Below, one piece after another: positions 7,978 to 15,224 of a stretch of 52,782 nucleotides of DNA (its first letter is position 1; each line of letters opens with the position of its first letter). The position numbers and the translations under genes are program-made. The stretch is from Croceicoccus ponticola. Its GTDB lineage: Bacteria > Pseudomonadota > Alphaproteobacteria > Sphingomonadales > Sphingomonadaceae. The stretch lies in assembly GCF_004004515.1 (NCBI RefSeq), contig NZ_RXOL01000012.1, forward strand, positions 1-52,782. Direction: 5' to 3'. The notes under the pieces are model-generated. The model saw only the letters and a list, made by a program, of their open reading frames with translations. It was not told the origin of the DNA and ran no database searches.

Positions 7978-8670
7978 ATGGCCATTTCGGGCGCGCGCGC
8001 GAAAAACACGATCAAAACCACTCCGGCGCGGGATATCGCGCCGCGGGGCAGTGGTGGCGCGACGCTGCAAGCGGCCAAGGCGGCGCAGACACGCAAGCGC
8101 CTGATCGACGCGACCGTGCGTTGCCTCGTCAAATACGGTTATGCGAAAACGACCACGCCGCGCGTGGCCGAAGAAGCGGGGCTGTCGCGCGGTGCGATGA
8201 TGCATCATTATGAAAACGGCGCCGCGCTGATCAAGGCGACGATCATCGAATTGCACGAACGTCGCCTTCGCGCGTTTCGCCGTGCGGCGGACAAGCCCGA
8301 TCACGATGTCGTGAATCTGGTCGAGACATATTGGGCGCAAGTCCAGAAGCCCGCGTTCATCGCTTTTCACGAATTGGCCGTCGCGGCGCGCACGGACAAG
8401 GAATTGGCCGCGATCATGCAGCCGTTGCAGGATGAATTCAGCGACCGGTTCAACACGCAGGCCGAAACACTGTTTCCCGAATGGCGCGAATTCCCCGAAC
8501 GCTTCGATCTGGCCATGACCCTGTCGCAGACCATTCTGGAGGGGATGGCCATCGCGGTCCAGACCGGTGCGATATCGCCGGCCAAGGTTCCGCCGATGCT
8601 CGTGCATCTCGAAGACCAGATCCGCGCACTGATGCCCACTGTCTTTGACACGGGCCGCCCGACATCCTGA
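7978..8670 (+). CDS. TetR/AcrR-family transcriptional regulator (1)
   Basis: 230 aa from ATG 7978; the frame is open back to an ATG at 7897 with no binding site, so the start is uncertain. The N-terminal helix-turn-helix is clear: 'QTRKRLIDATVRCLVKYGYA' then 'TPRVAEEAGLSRGAMMHHYE'. A basic tail of about 50 residues precedes the HTH, longer than normal. The C-terminal ligand-binding domain (about 150 aa) is all-helical and not assignable to a ligand. Divergent from the CoA ligase and followed by SDR and hydrolase genes, it probably represses the catabolic genes until a pathway intermediate, possibly an acyl-CoA, binds. The palindrome at 7820 is its likely operator. Confidence 0.88.
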   Translation: MAISGARAKNTIKTTPARDIAPRGSGGATLQAAKAAQTRKRLIDATVRCLVKYGYAKTTTPRVAEEAGLSRGAMMHHYENGAALIKATIIELHERRLRAFRRAADKPDHDVVNLVETYWAQVQKPAFIAFHELAVAARTDKELAAIMQPLQDEFSDRFNTQAETLFPEWREFPERFDLAMTLSQTILEGMAIAVQTGAISPAKVPPMLVHLEDQIRALMPTVFDTGRPTS

Positions 8671-8723
8671 AGGCCGGCGTCGCGGGCTAATGCAATTCGC
8701 ACCGACAGGTGACGTCTAATAAA

Positions 8724-8741
8724 ACAATCTTGTTTGTCTTT
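8724..8741. promoter_or_regulatory. degenerate operator-like site before the SDR-SDR-hydrolase operon
   Basis: ACAATCTTGTTTGTCTTT within an AT-rich island; AACAATCTTGTT (8723-8734) is itself an imperfect palindrome. It shares the ACAATC half with the sites at 7820 and 26155 but the right arm is poor. It lies about 85 bases upstream of the SDR start. Confidence 0.35.
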
Positions 8742-8825
8742 TACAAAACCCGCGCTACCGTGCCGGGCGGAGAAGGATGGATGCCGACCAAAGGCACCTC
8801 GTGATAATCGGCAAGGAACCGCGCA

Positions 8826-9746
8826 TTGAACGCCACCCCCACGCATAAGCCCAAAATATTCCGCCCGGAGGACGTCGATTACGAACGGCCCAAACGCGGT
8901 TTGGACGAAGACGATCTGCGCAAACAGCCGACAATTTACCGCGACGATATGCTCGCGGGTAAAACGATCCTGATCACCGGCGGCGGCAGCGGGATGGGCA
9001 AGGCGACGGCACTGCTCGCCGCGCGATTGGGCGCGCAGGTCGCGATCTGCGGGCGGGACGAGGAAAAGCTTCAGACCACGGTCAAACTGGTGAAGGAAGA
9101 AGTCGGCAGCGACGTGCTGTCTGTGGGCACCAACATCCGCGACGCCGACGCGGTAGAGGCGCTGATCGGCAAAGTGCACGACCACTTCGGCGGGCTCGAC
9201 ACGCTGGTCAACAATGCGGGCGGGCAGTTCCCGCAAGACGCCATCGACTTTTCGCGCAAGGGCTGGCTGGCCGTCATCGACACCAATCTCAACGGGACCT
9301 GGTGGATGATGCAGGAAGCGGCCAAGCGCTGGCGTGAGGACGGCAAGCCCGGCAACATCGTCAACATCGTCGCCAACGTGGAGCGCGGCATGCCGCAGGC
9401 GGCACACACCTGCGCGGCGCGCGCGGGCGTGATCTACCTTTCCAAGACGCTGGCCACCGAATGGGCGCAGTGGAACATCCGCGTGAACTGCATCGGACCC
9501 GGCGTGATCGAGACCGAAGGTTTCCGCATGTATCCCGAAGAGGCGCTGGCCCGGTTCCACAAGGCGAACCCGATGAAGCAGCGCGGCAACGCGTGGGATG
9601 TGGCCGAAATGATCGCCTATCTCGCGTCGCCGGCGGCCCGTTTCATCAACGGCGACCTGATCGTGATGGACGGCGGACAGGCCCAGTGGGGCGTCGTCTG
9701 GCCCGCCGGAATGCCGGACTATTTCAGCGAGGACGGGGCCGCCTGA
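8826..9746 (+). CDS. SDR-family protein, 2,4-dienoyl-CoA-reductase-like, lacking canonical Tyr/Lys
   Basis: 306 aa. The start appears to be TTG 8826 with AAGGAA eight bases upstream. An N-terminal extension of about 40 residues (KIFRPEDVDYERPKRG) precedes the Rossmann fold. The cofactor loop TGGGSGMG and NNAG are intact. The active-site YxxxK is replaced: the aligned stretch reads HTCAARAGV, with Thr195 and Arg199 in place of Tyr and Lys. DECR-like SDRs also lack the canonical Tyr, which suggests an enoyl/dienoyl-CoA reductase or a related dehydrogenase rather than a simple alcohol dehydrogenase. It is followed after 51 bases by another SDR and then by the epoxide-hydrolase-like gene, all rightward. 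Reaction unproven. Confidence 0.88.
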   Translation: MNATPTHKPKIFRPEDVDYERPKRGLDEDDLRKQPTIYRDDMLAGKTILITGGGSGMGKATALLAARLGAQVAICGRDEEKLQTTVKLVKEEVGSDVLSVGTNIRDADAVEALIGKVHDHFGGLDTLVNNAGGQFPQDAIDFSRKGWLAVIDTNLNGTWWMMQEAAKRWREDGKPGNIVNIVANVERGMPQAAHTCAARAGVIYLSKTLATEWAQWNIRVNCIGPGVIETEGFRMYPEEALARFHKANPMKQRGNAWDVAEMIAYLASPAARFINGDLIVMDGGQAQWGVVWPAGMPDYFSEDGAA

Positions 9747-9797
9747 GCTACCGACTTGCATCCCGCATCACTGCGGACGTTCTTACAGGAGAGAGAT

Positions 9798-10550
9798 ATG
9801 GGTCGCGTTGAAGGCAAGGTTGCACTCGTCACCGGTGGCGGTTCGGGACTTGGCGCCGCGGATTGCGAGGCTCTGGCCCGCGAAGGTGCGAAAGTCGTCG
9901 TCACCGACGTAAAACTGGAACCGGCGCAGGCTGTGGCCGACCGCATCGGCAACGGCGCGATCGCGCTGGTGCTGGACGTGTCGAATGAAGAGCAATGGCA
10001 ATCCGTGATCGGCGAAATCCGTTCCACCTTCGGTCGGCTCGACATCCTCGTCAACAATGCGGGTGTCGTGCTGAATGCCGATGTCGAGGATACCAGCCTC
10101 GAGAAGTTCCGCTGGGTCAACGCGATCATGACCGACGGCGTGTTCCTTGGCATGAAATACGCGATCCCCTTGATGAACGAAGGCGATGGCGGGTCGATCA
10201 TCAACATGAGCTCGACCGGCGCGCTGCTCGGCTATCCGATCTTCTTCGCCTATTCCGCCGCGAAGGGCGCGGTTCGTTCGATGACCAAATCGGTCGCGGT
10301 GATGTGCCAGGAAAAAGGTTACAAGATCCGCTGCAATTCGGTCCACCCCGGCGCGATCGAAACGCCCATGGTGCAGACCGCCGAAGGGCGTGAGGCGCAA
10401 CCCGTTGCTGAAGGCGTCTTGCCGCCCGGCACGCCCGGCGCGCCCAAGGATGTCGCCGCGCTCGTGCTCTATCTCGCGTCCGACGAATCGCGGTTCGTGA
10501 ACGGCGCAGAGCTAGTCATCGACAACGGGGTTACTATCCGCCCGTTCTGA
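9798..10550 (+). CDS. short-chain dehydrogenase/reductase, NAD-type
   Basis: 250 aa. ATG 9798 follows AGGAGAGAG; an upstream TTG frame has no binding site. All classical SDR motifs are present: TGGGSGLG (12-19), Asp37 at the end of beta-2 (VVVTDVK, favouring NAD), NNAG (86-89), Ser139 and Tyr152/Lys156 (AYSAAKGAV), and the 'SVHPGAIETPM' segment. It resembles cyclohexanol/3-beta-hydroxysteroid-type dehydrogenases, but such assignments are not reliable at this level. It lies 51 bases after the preceding SDR and 28 bases before the hydrolase, in one operon, and probably oxidises a ring or side-chain alcohol made by the Rieske enzymes (inference). Confidence 0.93.
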   Translation: MGRVEGKVALVTGGGSGLGAADCEALAREGAKVVVTDVKLEPAQAVADRIGNGAIALVLDVSNEEQWQSVIGEIRSTFGRLDILVNNAGVVLNADVEDTSLEKFRWVNAIMTDGVFLGMKYAIPLMNEGDGGSIINMSSTGALLGYPIFFAYSAAKGAVRSMTKSVAVMCQEKGYKIRCNSVHPGAIETPMVQTAEGREAQPVAEGVLPPGTPGAPKDVAALVLYLASDESRFVNGAELVIDNGVTIRPF

Positions 10551-10578
10551 TCGGGTGAACATTACGACGGAGAGGGCC

Positions 10579-11760
10579 ATGCAACCGCAGCGTTTCACGA
10601 TCGACGTACCCGAAGATCGGCTGATCGATTTGAAGGATCGGCTGGCCCGCACGCGGCTGCCGCACGATTACGCGAACGAGGACTGGTCGTACGGCACGCC
10701 TGCCAGCGTGATCGCGCCGCTGATCGAACGGTGGCGCAACGGATACGACTGGCGCGAGCACGAAACGCGGATGAACGCGTATGAACACTGGCGGGTCGAA
10801 ATCGAAGGCGTACCGGTCCATTACATGCGCGTGTCGGGGAAGGGGCCGAACCCCGCGCCGCTGATCCTGTCGCACGGCTGGCCGTGGACGTTCTGGGACA
10901 TGCACCGCGTTGTCGGGCCGCTGTCCGATCCGGCGGCGCACGGCGGCGATGCGGCCGATGCGTTCGACGTGATCGTGCCGTCGATGCCGGGCTTCGGCTT
11001 TTCGACGCCGCTGACAAAGACAGGGATCAATTTCTGGTCGACCGCCGATCTGTGGCACACCTTGATGCGCGATGTGCTGGGCTTCGACAGCTATTTCGCG
11101 GCGGGCGGCGACTGGGGCGCGCTGACCACCAGCCAGCTAGGCCATAAATACGCCGACGAGGTTCGCGCGATCCACGTGTCGACCCTCGCGCCGCTGTACC
11201 TGTTCGGGCACGAACGGCCATGGGACGTGACGGGCGGTCAACTGGCTCCGCCCGAATTGCAGGGACAGGCGCGCGAGGATTACCTTGCCTGGCAACGCCG
11301 CATCGCTAGCCACGTTTGCGTACAAGTGCTCGACCCGCAGACATTGTCATACGGCATGCACGATTCCCCCGCCGCGCTGCTGGCATGGCTGATCGAGCGG
11401 CGCAAAAGCTGGGGGGATTGCCGCGAAGGGCTCCTGTCGGCGTTCGATCCCGATTTCCTGCTGACGACTGCCTCGATCTATTGGCTGACCGACAGTTTCG
11501 TGACCTCGGCCCGGTTCTATGCCGAAGCTGCGCGCCATCCATGGAAGCCGGAGGATGACCGCAGTCCCGTGATCTCCGCTCCGGCGGGGGTGAGCCGGTT
11601 TCCGTTTGACGGGACCAGCGGCATCGGGCGCGGCACCGAAGGGCTGTTCAATCTCGTTTATCAGGACAGCCACGACAAAGGCGGGCACTTTGCGCATGTC
11701 GAGGCACCCGACGCCGTCGTCGGCGACATTCGCGCGACGATGCGGCCCTATCGGGCCTAA
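10579..11760 (+). CDS. epoxide hydrolase (microsomal-type, alpha/beta-hydrolase fold)
   Basis: 393 aa from ATG 10579 (CGGAGAGGG site); a GTG at 10555 is less likely. The N-terminus (FTIDVPEDRLIDLKDRLART) is the epoxide hydrolase N-terminal domain. The oxyanion motif is 'LSHGWPWTFWDM', the nucleophile is Asp178 in AGGDWGA, and the catalytic His is His370 in GGHFAHVEAP. A cap domain lies between. These enzymes open epoxides to diols through an ester intermediate; bacterial members of this family in catabolic clusters often have other hydrolytic roles. Last gene of the rightward TetR-SDR-SDR set; convergent with the Rieske gene ending at 11810. Confidence 0.92.
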   Translation: MQPQRFTIDVPEDRLIDLKDRLARTRLPHDYANEDWSYGTPASVIAPLIERWRNGYDWREHETRMNAYEHWRVEIEGVPVHYMRVSGKGPNPAPLILSHGWPWTFWDMHRVVGPLSDPAAHGGDAADAFDVIVPSMPGFGFSTPLTKTGINFWSTADLWHTLMRDVLGFDSYFAAGGDWGALTTSQLGHKYADEVRAIHVSTLAPLYLFGHERPWDVTGGQLAPPELQGQAREDYLAWQRRIASHVCVQVLDPQTLSYGMHDSPAALLAWLIERRKSWGDCREGLLSAFDPDFLLTTASIYWLTDSFVTSARFYAEAARHPWKPEDDRSPVISAPAGVSRFPFDGTSGIGRGTEGLFNLVYQDSHDKGGHFAHVEAPDAVVGDIRATMRPYRA

Positions 11761-11771
11761 ACCCATCGAGT

Positions 11772-11805
11772 CTGAACGGCTAGGTTTTGCAGCCCCGCCG
11801 TTCAG
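11772..11805. terminator. inverted repeat between convergent genes
   Basis: CTGAACGGC (11772-11780) and GCCGTTCAG (11797-11805), a 9-bp perfect stem with a 16-base loop, sits between the hydrolase stop and the Rieske stop. There is no clear T-run on either strand, so a bidirectional terminator role is likely but not certain. Confidence 0.45.
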
Positions 11806-11809
11806 CTGA

Positions 11810-13156
11810 TCATTTCGCCAGCCAGCGATCCAGTTCGACGTGGAAATGGCGCAGGCGCGCTTCCTGTTCGCACCACAGCGGGCCGTTGAACCCGCGTGAC
11901 CGTGCGCCCTTTTGCACGATGGGCAACAAGTCGGAATCCTGATCGAGCACCTCGCCCATGCCCGGCGGCTCGCCCAGCACAGTGTGCACGACTTCGGGTC
12001 GGGTCGCGCCGGTCACGTCGACTTCATCGCCCAATCCCATCCAGCCCGGCGCGCCATATCCCGGCGCGTCGACATGGCGGTACATGATCGTCGTTTCATA
12101 TGTGAATTGTTCGGGGTCGCTTTCGTGCGGCTTGAACCGGTGCAGGAAAACAGCCTCTGGATGACAGCCGATCTGCATGTGCGGGAATATGCCGAAGATG
12201 GTCGCATCGGTCAGTTGCGCGTCGGAGAAGTGGGAATAATCGAGCCCGATCTTCTCCGCCCGGTCACGTTTCGCCTGCGACACGGCGGCGCGGCTTTCCA
12301 TTGCGGTGCCGGTGAAGCTGTCGGGATCGACCCCCGCATCGGCCAACAGCATGGCGATACCGGGATTGATGCCTTCCTGATCGGGGAAGTGCGAATTGGG
12401 CTGCGCCATCGGCACGAACTGGCGGCTGAGGCCGTTTTCGAACAGGTCGATATGCGTCCGGTCGTCGATGACGCCCATCGTTTGTGGGTGGATCGCGTGG
12501 AGGTGGTAGCTTTCGTAGAACGCGTCGATCCCGCCTTTCCAGTTCGCGGCCCAGTCGGACCGGCGATGCTGGACGACGTGCATCTTGTCGATGGCATACG
12601 TCTCCAGCATGGGCAGGATAGGAGCGAGAAATTCGGCCAGCGGCATGACTTCGTCGCTCATCGAAATGAACACCATGCCCGCTGCTTCCTCCGCCCTGAC
12701 GGACGTCAGGTCTGTACCGTGGCACAGTACGCCCGGTTGAAACGTGTCGGCGTCGGTTACTTTCTCATTTTTGCCGTCAAGACCGAAGCGCCACGAATGG
12801 AATGGACAGGTGAAGCTGTCCTGGCTGCCCATTTCGGTGGTGACCAGACGGCTGCCGCGGTGGGGGCACACGTTATAGTGGGCGTGGACCTTTCCATCTT
12901 CGCCACGCACGATGATGAAGCTTTCGGGGCCGATATCGTGCTTCACCCAGTCGCCGGGTTCGGGCAGGTCGCTCGACGGGGCGGCCAGAAGCCAGGTCTT
13001 GGCGAACACCTTGTCGAATTCGGCGTCGAAGAACGCCTTGGAGGTGTAGCGCACCGGATCCAGCCGGTCCGCCCCGTTGTCGATGGCGGGTGCCGCCTGG
13101 TCGAACGGATGGTCCGACCCCTTGTGCACCGCCCAACTGCGCGGATCGTAATTCAC
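11810..13156 (-). CDS. Rieske non-heme iron oxygenase, alpha subunit (3)
   Basis: 448 aa. It starts at GTG 13156, overlapping the stop of the upstream paralogue by four bases (GTGA). Rieske ligands Cys97/His99 (NVCPHRGS) and Cys117/His120 (CPFHSW); mononuclear iron His218/His223 in 'DAFYESYHLHAIHPQ'. Over the first 225 residues it aligns without a gap to the upstream Rieske protein, so the pair arose by tandem duplication. A C-terminal 'EQEARLRHFHVELDRWL' is shared by three of the four Rieske proteins here. It either works on the same substrate class at a different position or pairs with its paralogue in a hetero-oligomer; both are inference. No beta subunit or redox partner is adjacent. Confidence 0.93.
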   Translation of the reverse strand: MNYDPRSWAVHKGSDHPFDQAAPAIDNGADRLDPVRYTSKAFFDAEFDKVFAKTWLLAAPSSDLPEPGDWVKHDIGPESFIIVRGEDGKVHAHYNVCPHRGSRLVTTEMGSQDSFTCPFHSWRFGLDGKNEKVTDADTFQPGVLCHGTDLTSVRAEEAAGMVFISMSDEVMPLAEFLAPILPMLETYAIDKMHVVQHRRSDWAANWKGGIDAFYESYHLHAIHPQTMGVIDDRTHIDLFENGLSRQFVPMAQPNSHFPDQEGINPGIAMLLADAGVDPDSFTGTAMESRAAVSQAKRDRAEKIGLDYSHFSDAQLTDATIFGIFPHMQIGCHPEAVFLHRFKPHESDPEQFTYETTIMYRHVDAPGYGAPGWMGLGDEVDVTGATRPEVVHTVLGEPPGMGEVLDQDSDLLPIVQKGARSRGFNGPLWCEQEARLRHFHVELDRWLAK

Positions 13157-14505
13157 GCGCCGTCACCCATGCGCCGGTCGAGTTCGGCGTGGAAATGGCG
13201 CAGGCGGCCTTCCTGCTCGCTCCACAACGGGCCCTTGAACCCGCGCGATTTCGCGCCCTGCTGCACGATGGGCAGAAGATCGGAATCCTGATCGAGCACT
13301 TCGCCGAGGCCCGGCGGTTCGCCAAGACCGGTGTGCACGATTTCCGGCCGCGTCTTGCCCGAAAGATCGGTTTCGGCGGACAGGCCCATCCATGCGGGCG
13401 CGCCATATCCGGGCGCATCGACGTGGCGATACAGGATGCAGGTGTCATAGGTGAACTGGTTCGGATCGCTTTCGTGCGGCATAAACCGGTGCATGAATAT
13501 CGCTTCGGGATGGCAGCCCAGCTGCGCGTTCGGGAACAGCGAGTAGACGACAGAATCGCTCAACTGGCTGTCGCTGAACTTGTCGTAGCCGAGGCCGAGC
13601 ACGTCGGACCGCTTGCGCTTGGCCTGTTGCACGGCGGCGCGCGTTTCGGCGGCGGTCCCCTGATAGGTTTCCGGGTCGATGCCCGCATCGCGCAGCATCA
13701 GCTGAATGCCGGGGTTGACCGTTTCCTGATCGGGATAGCGTTCCGCCGGTTGCGCGAACGGCACGAACTGGCGCGACAAGCCGCCTGGCCAAAGGTCGAT
13801 CTGCGTGCGATCGTCCATCAGGCACTGGGTCTGCGGGTGCACGGCATGAAGGTGGTAGATTTCGGCAAAGGCGTCGACCCCGCCCTTCCAGTTCGCGCCC
13901 CAATCGGAACGACGATGCTGGACGACGTACATCTGGTCGATTTCATAGAGTTCGAGCTGCGGCAGGATCGGCGCAAGCCAGTCTTTGACCGGTTCGATGT
14001 CCGCATCCATCGAAATGAACACGAGACCGACCGCCACTTCGCAGCGGACCGAGCTGAGGTCGTGACTGTGGCATAGTACTTCGGGCCGGAACGTTTCTTC
14101 GTCCGTGACCGCGATGTTGTGCCCTTCGAGGTCGAATTTCCAGCTGTGGAAGGGGCAGGTGAACTGGTCGATCGAACCGAAATCGGTGGTCACCAGCTGA
14201 CTGCCGCGATGGGGGCACACATTGTAGTGGGCATGGATCTGGCCGTCTTCGCCGCGCACGACGATGAAGCTTTCGGACCCGATGTCGAACTTGAAGAAGT
14301 CGCCCGCTTCGGGAATGTCGGACGCGTGGCCGGCCAGCAGCCAGCTTTTGCAGAACACCTTTTCCCATTCCTCCTTCATGAAGGCGGGATCGTGATAGCG
14401 GCGCGGATCGGACCGGCCCGTTCCGTTGTCGATGATGGGCGCACGATCGTTGAACGGGTGCGGCGTGCCGACGTGAATGTTCCAGTCGTTGAAATCGAGC
14501 TTCAT
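13153..14505 (-). CDS. Rieske non-heme iron oxygenase, alpha subunit (2)
   Basis: 450 aa. Ligands are Cys97/His99 (NVCPHRGS), Cys117/His120 (CPFHSWKF) and the catalytic iron His218/His223 in 'DAFAEIYHLHAVHPQ', at the same positions as in the downstream paralogue. First gene of a two-gene leftward operon; its stop overlaps the GTG of the next gene. ATG 14505 follows AGAGGG. Upstream is a 176-bp region shared with the divergent VOC gene, containing an operator-like half-site at 14620. The protein is expected to hydroxylate or O-/N-dealkylate a hydrophobic ring substrate with electrons from an unlinked ferredoxin/reductase. Confidence 0.93.
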   Translation of the reverse strand: MKLDFNDWNIHVGTPHPFNDRAPIIDNGTGRSDPRRYHDPAFMKEEWEKVFCKSWLLAGHASDIPEAGDFFKFDIGSESFIVVRGEDGQIHAHYNVCPHRGSQLVTTDFGSIDQFTCPFHSWKFDLEGHNIAVTDEETFRPEVLCHSHDLSSVRCEVAVGLVFISMDADIEPVKDWLAPILPQLELYEIDQMYVVQHRRSDWGANWKGGVDAFAEIYHLHAVHPQTQCLMDDRTQIDLWPGGLSRQFVPFAQPAERYPDQETVNPGIQLMLRDAGIDPETYQGTAAETRAAVQQAKRKRSDVLGLGYDKFSDSQLSDSVVYSLFPNAQLGCHPEAIFMHRFMPHESDPNQFTYDTCILYRHVDAPGYGAPAWMGLSAETDLSGKTRPEIVHTGLGEPPGLGEVLDQDSDLLPIVQQGAKSRGFKGPLWSEQEGRLRHFHAELDRRMGDGA

Positions 14506-14610
14506 TTAGGCATCCCTCTCTTTTGGGATTGGTCCCGGTCATCAATCGCCGGGATCCGGTGACGACTGTCCGAAATCGCTTTCGACTCATCGCCTCTTGG
14601 TTGCGCATTA

Positions 14611-14628
14611 AAAAACAGGCATGATTGT
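14611..14628. promoter_or_regulatory. operator-like site in the Rieske/VOC divergent region
   Basis: The right arm CATGATTGT (14620-14628) followed by TTTGC matches the 7820/26155 motif; the left arm (AAAAACAGG) is degraded, so six of nine base pairs match. It lies about 105 bases from the Rieske start and 54 bases from the VOC start. Confidence 0.45.
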
Positions 14629-14681
14629 TTTGCAAGCAATAGCTCCGCTGACAAGACAGGCGGCACTTTGGGAGAGACCGG

Positions 14682-15215
14682 ATGAGTGCATTTTACGGCA
14701 AGACCTTTCAGATCGCTTATGTCGTCCCCGACGTCGAAGCGGCCGTAGATATCTGGGCAACGAAGATGGGCGTCGGCCCGTTCTTTACATTCCCGCTGCC
14801 GCTGCCGTTCGACGAACTGTCCATCCGCGACGCGGCGGTGCCGCTCGACTACGACCTGTTCGGCGGGGTTGCCGTATCGTACAGCGGCGACACGATGATC
14901 GAACTGATCCAGCCGGGTGGCGCGCCGTCGACTTACCGCGAATTTTTGGAATCCGGGCGCAGCGGGGTTCACCACTTCGGCACGTTCGTCGACGATTACG
15001 ATGCGGTCATGGCCGACGCGCGGGCCCGCGGCGTGCCGGTGCTGATCGAAGGTAAGCTGCCGTTGTCGCGCTTTGCCTATCTCGACACCGCGAACGACGG
15101 GTTGTCCCCGATCGTCGAAATCATCGAGCCGTTCGCGCCGATGCTCGCAACGTTCGACATGATCAAGCAGGCGGTTGCCGACTGGGATGGGACGACGAAG
15201 ACGCTTTCCCTTTGA
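14682..15215 (+). CDS. VOC-superfamily (glyoxalase/epimerase-like) protein
   Basis: 177 aa. Two beta-alpha-beta-beta-beta units of the vicinal-oxygen-chelate fold are recognisable: 'QIAYVVPDVEAAVDIWATKM' at the start and 'GVHHFGTFVDDYDAVMADAR' in the second half, with an acidic 'SPIVEIIEP' near the C-terminus that would provide the last metal ligand. The family includes glyoxalases, methylmalonyl-CoA epimerases and extradiol dioxygenases; at 177 aa this is a single two-module protein, more like an epimerase/isomerase or lyase than a full extradiol dioxygenase. ATG 14682 follows GGGAGAG. Divergent from the tandem Rieske genes, convergent with gcd. Function within the pathway unknown. Confidence 0.85.
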   Translation: MSAFYGKTFQIAYVVPDVEAAVDIWATKMGVGPFFTFPLPLPFDELSIRDAAVPLDYDLFGGVAVSYSGDTMIELIQPGGAPSTYREFLESGRSGVHHFGTFVDDYDAVMADARARGVPVLIEGKLPLSRFAYLDTANDGLSPIVEIIEPFAPMLATFDMIKQAVADWDGTTKTLSL

Positions 15216-15224
15216 TCCCCTGAC

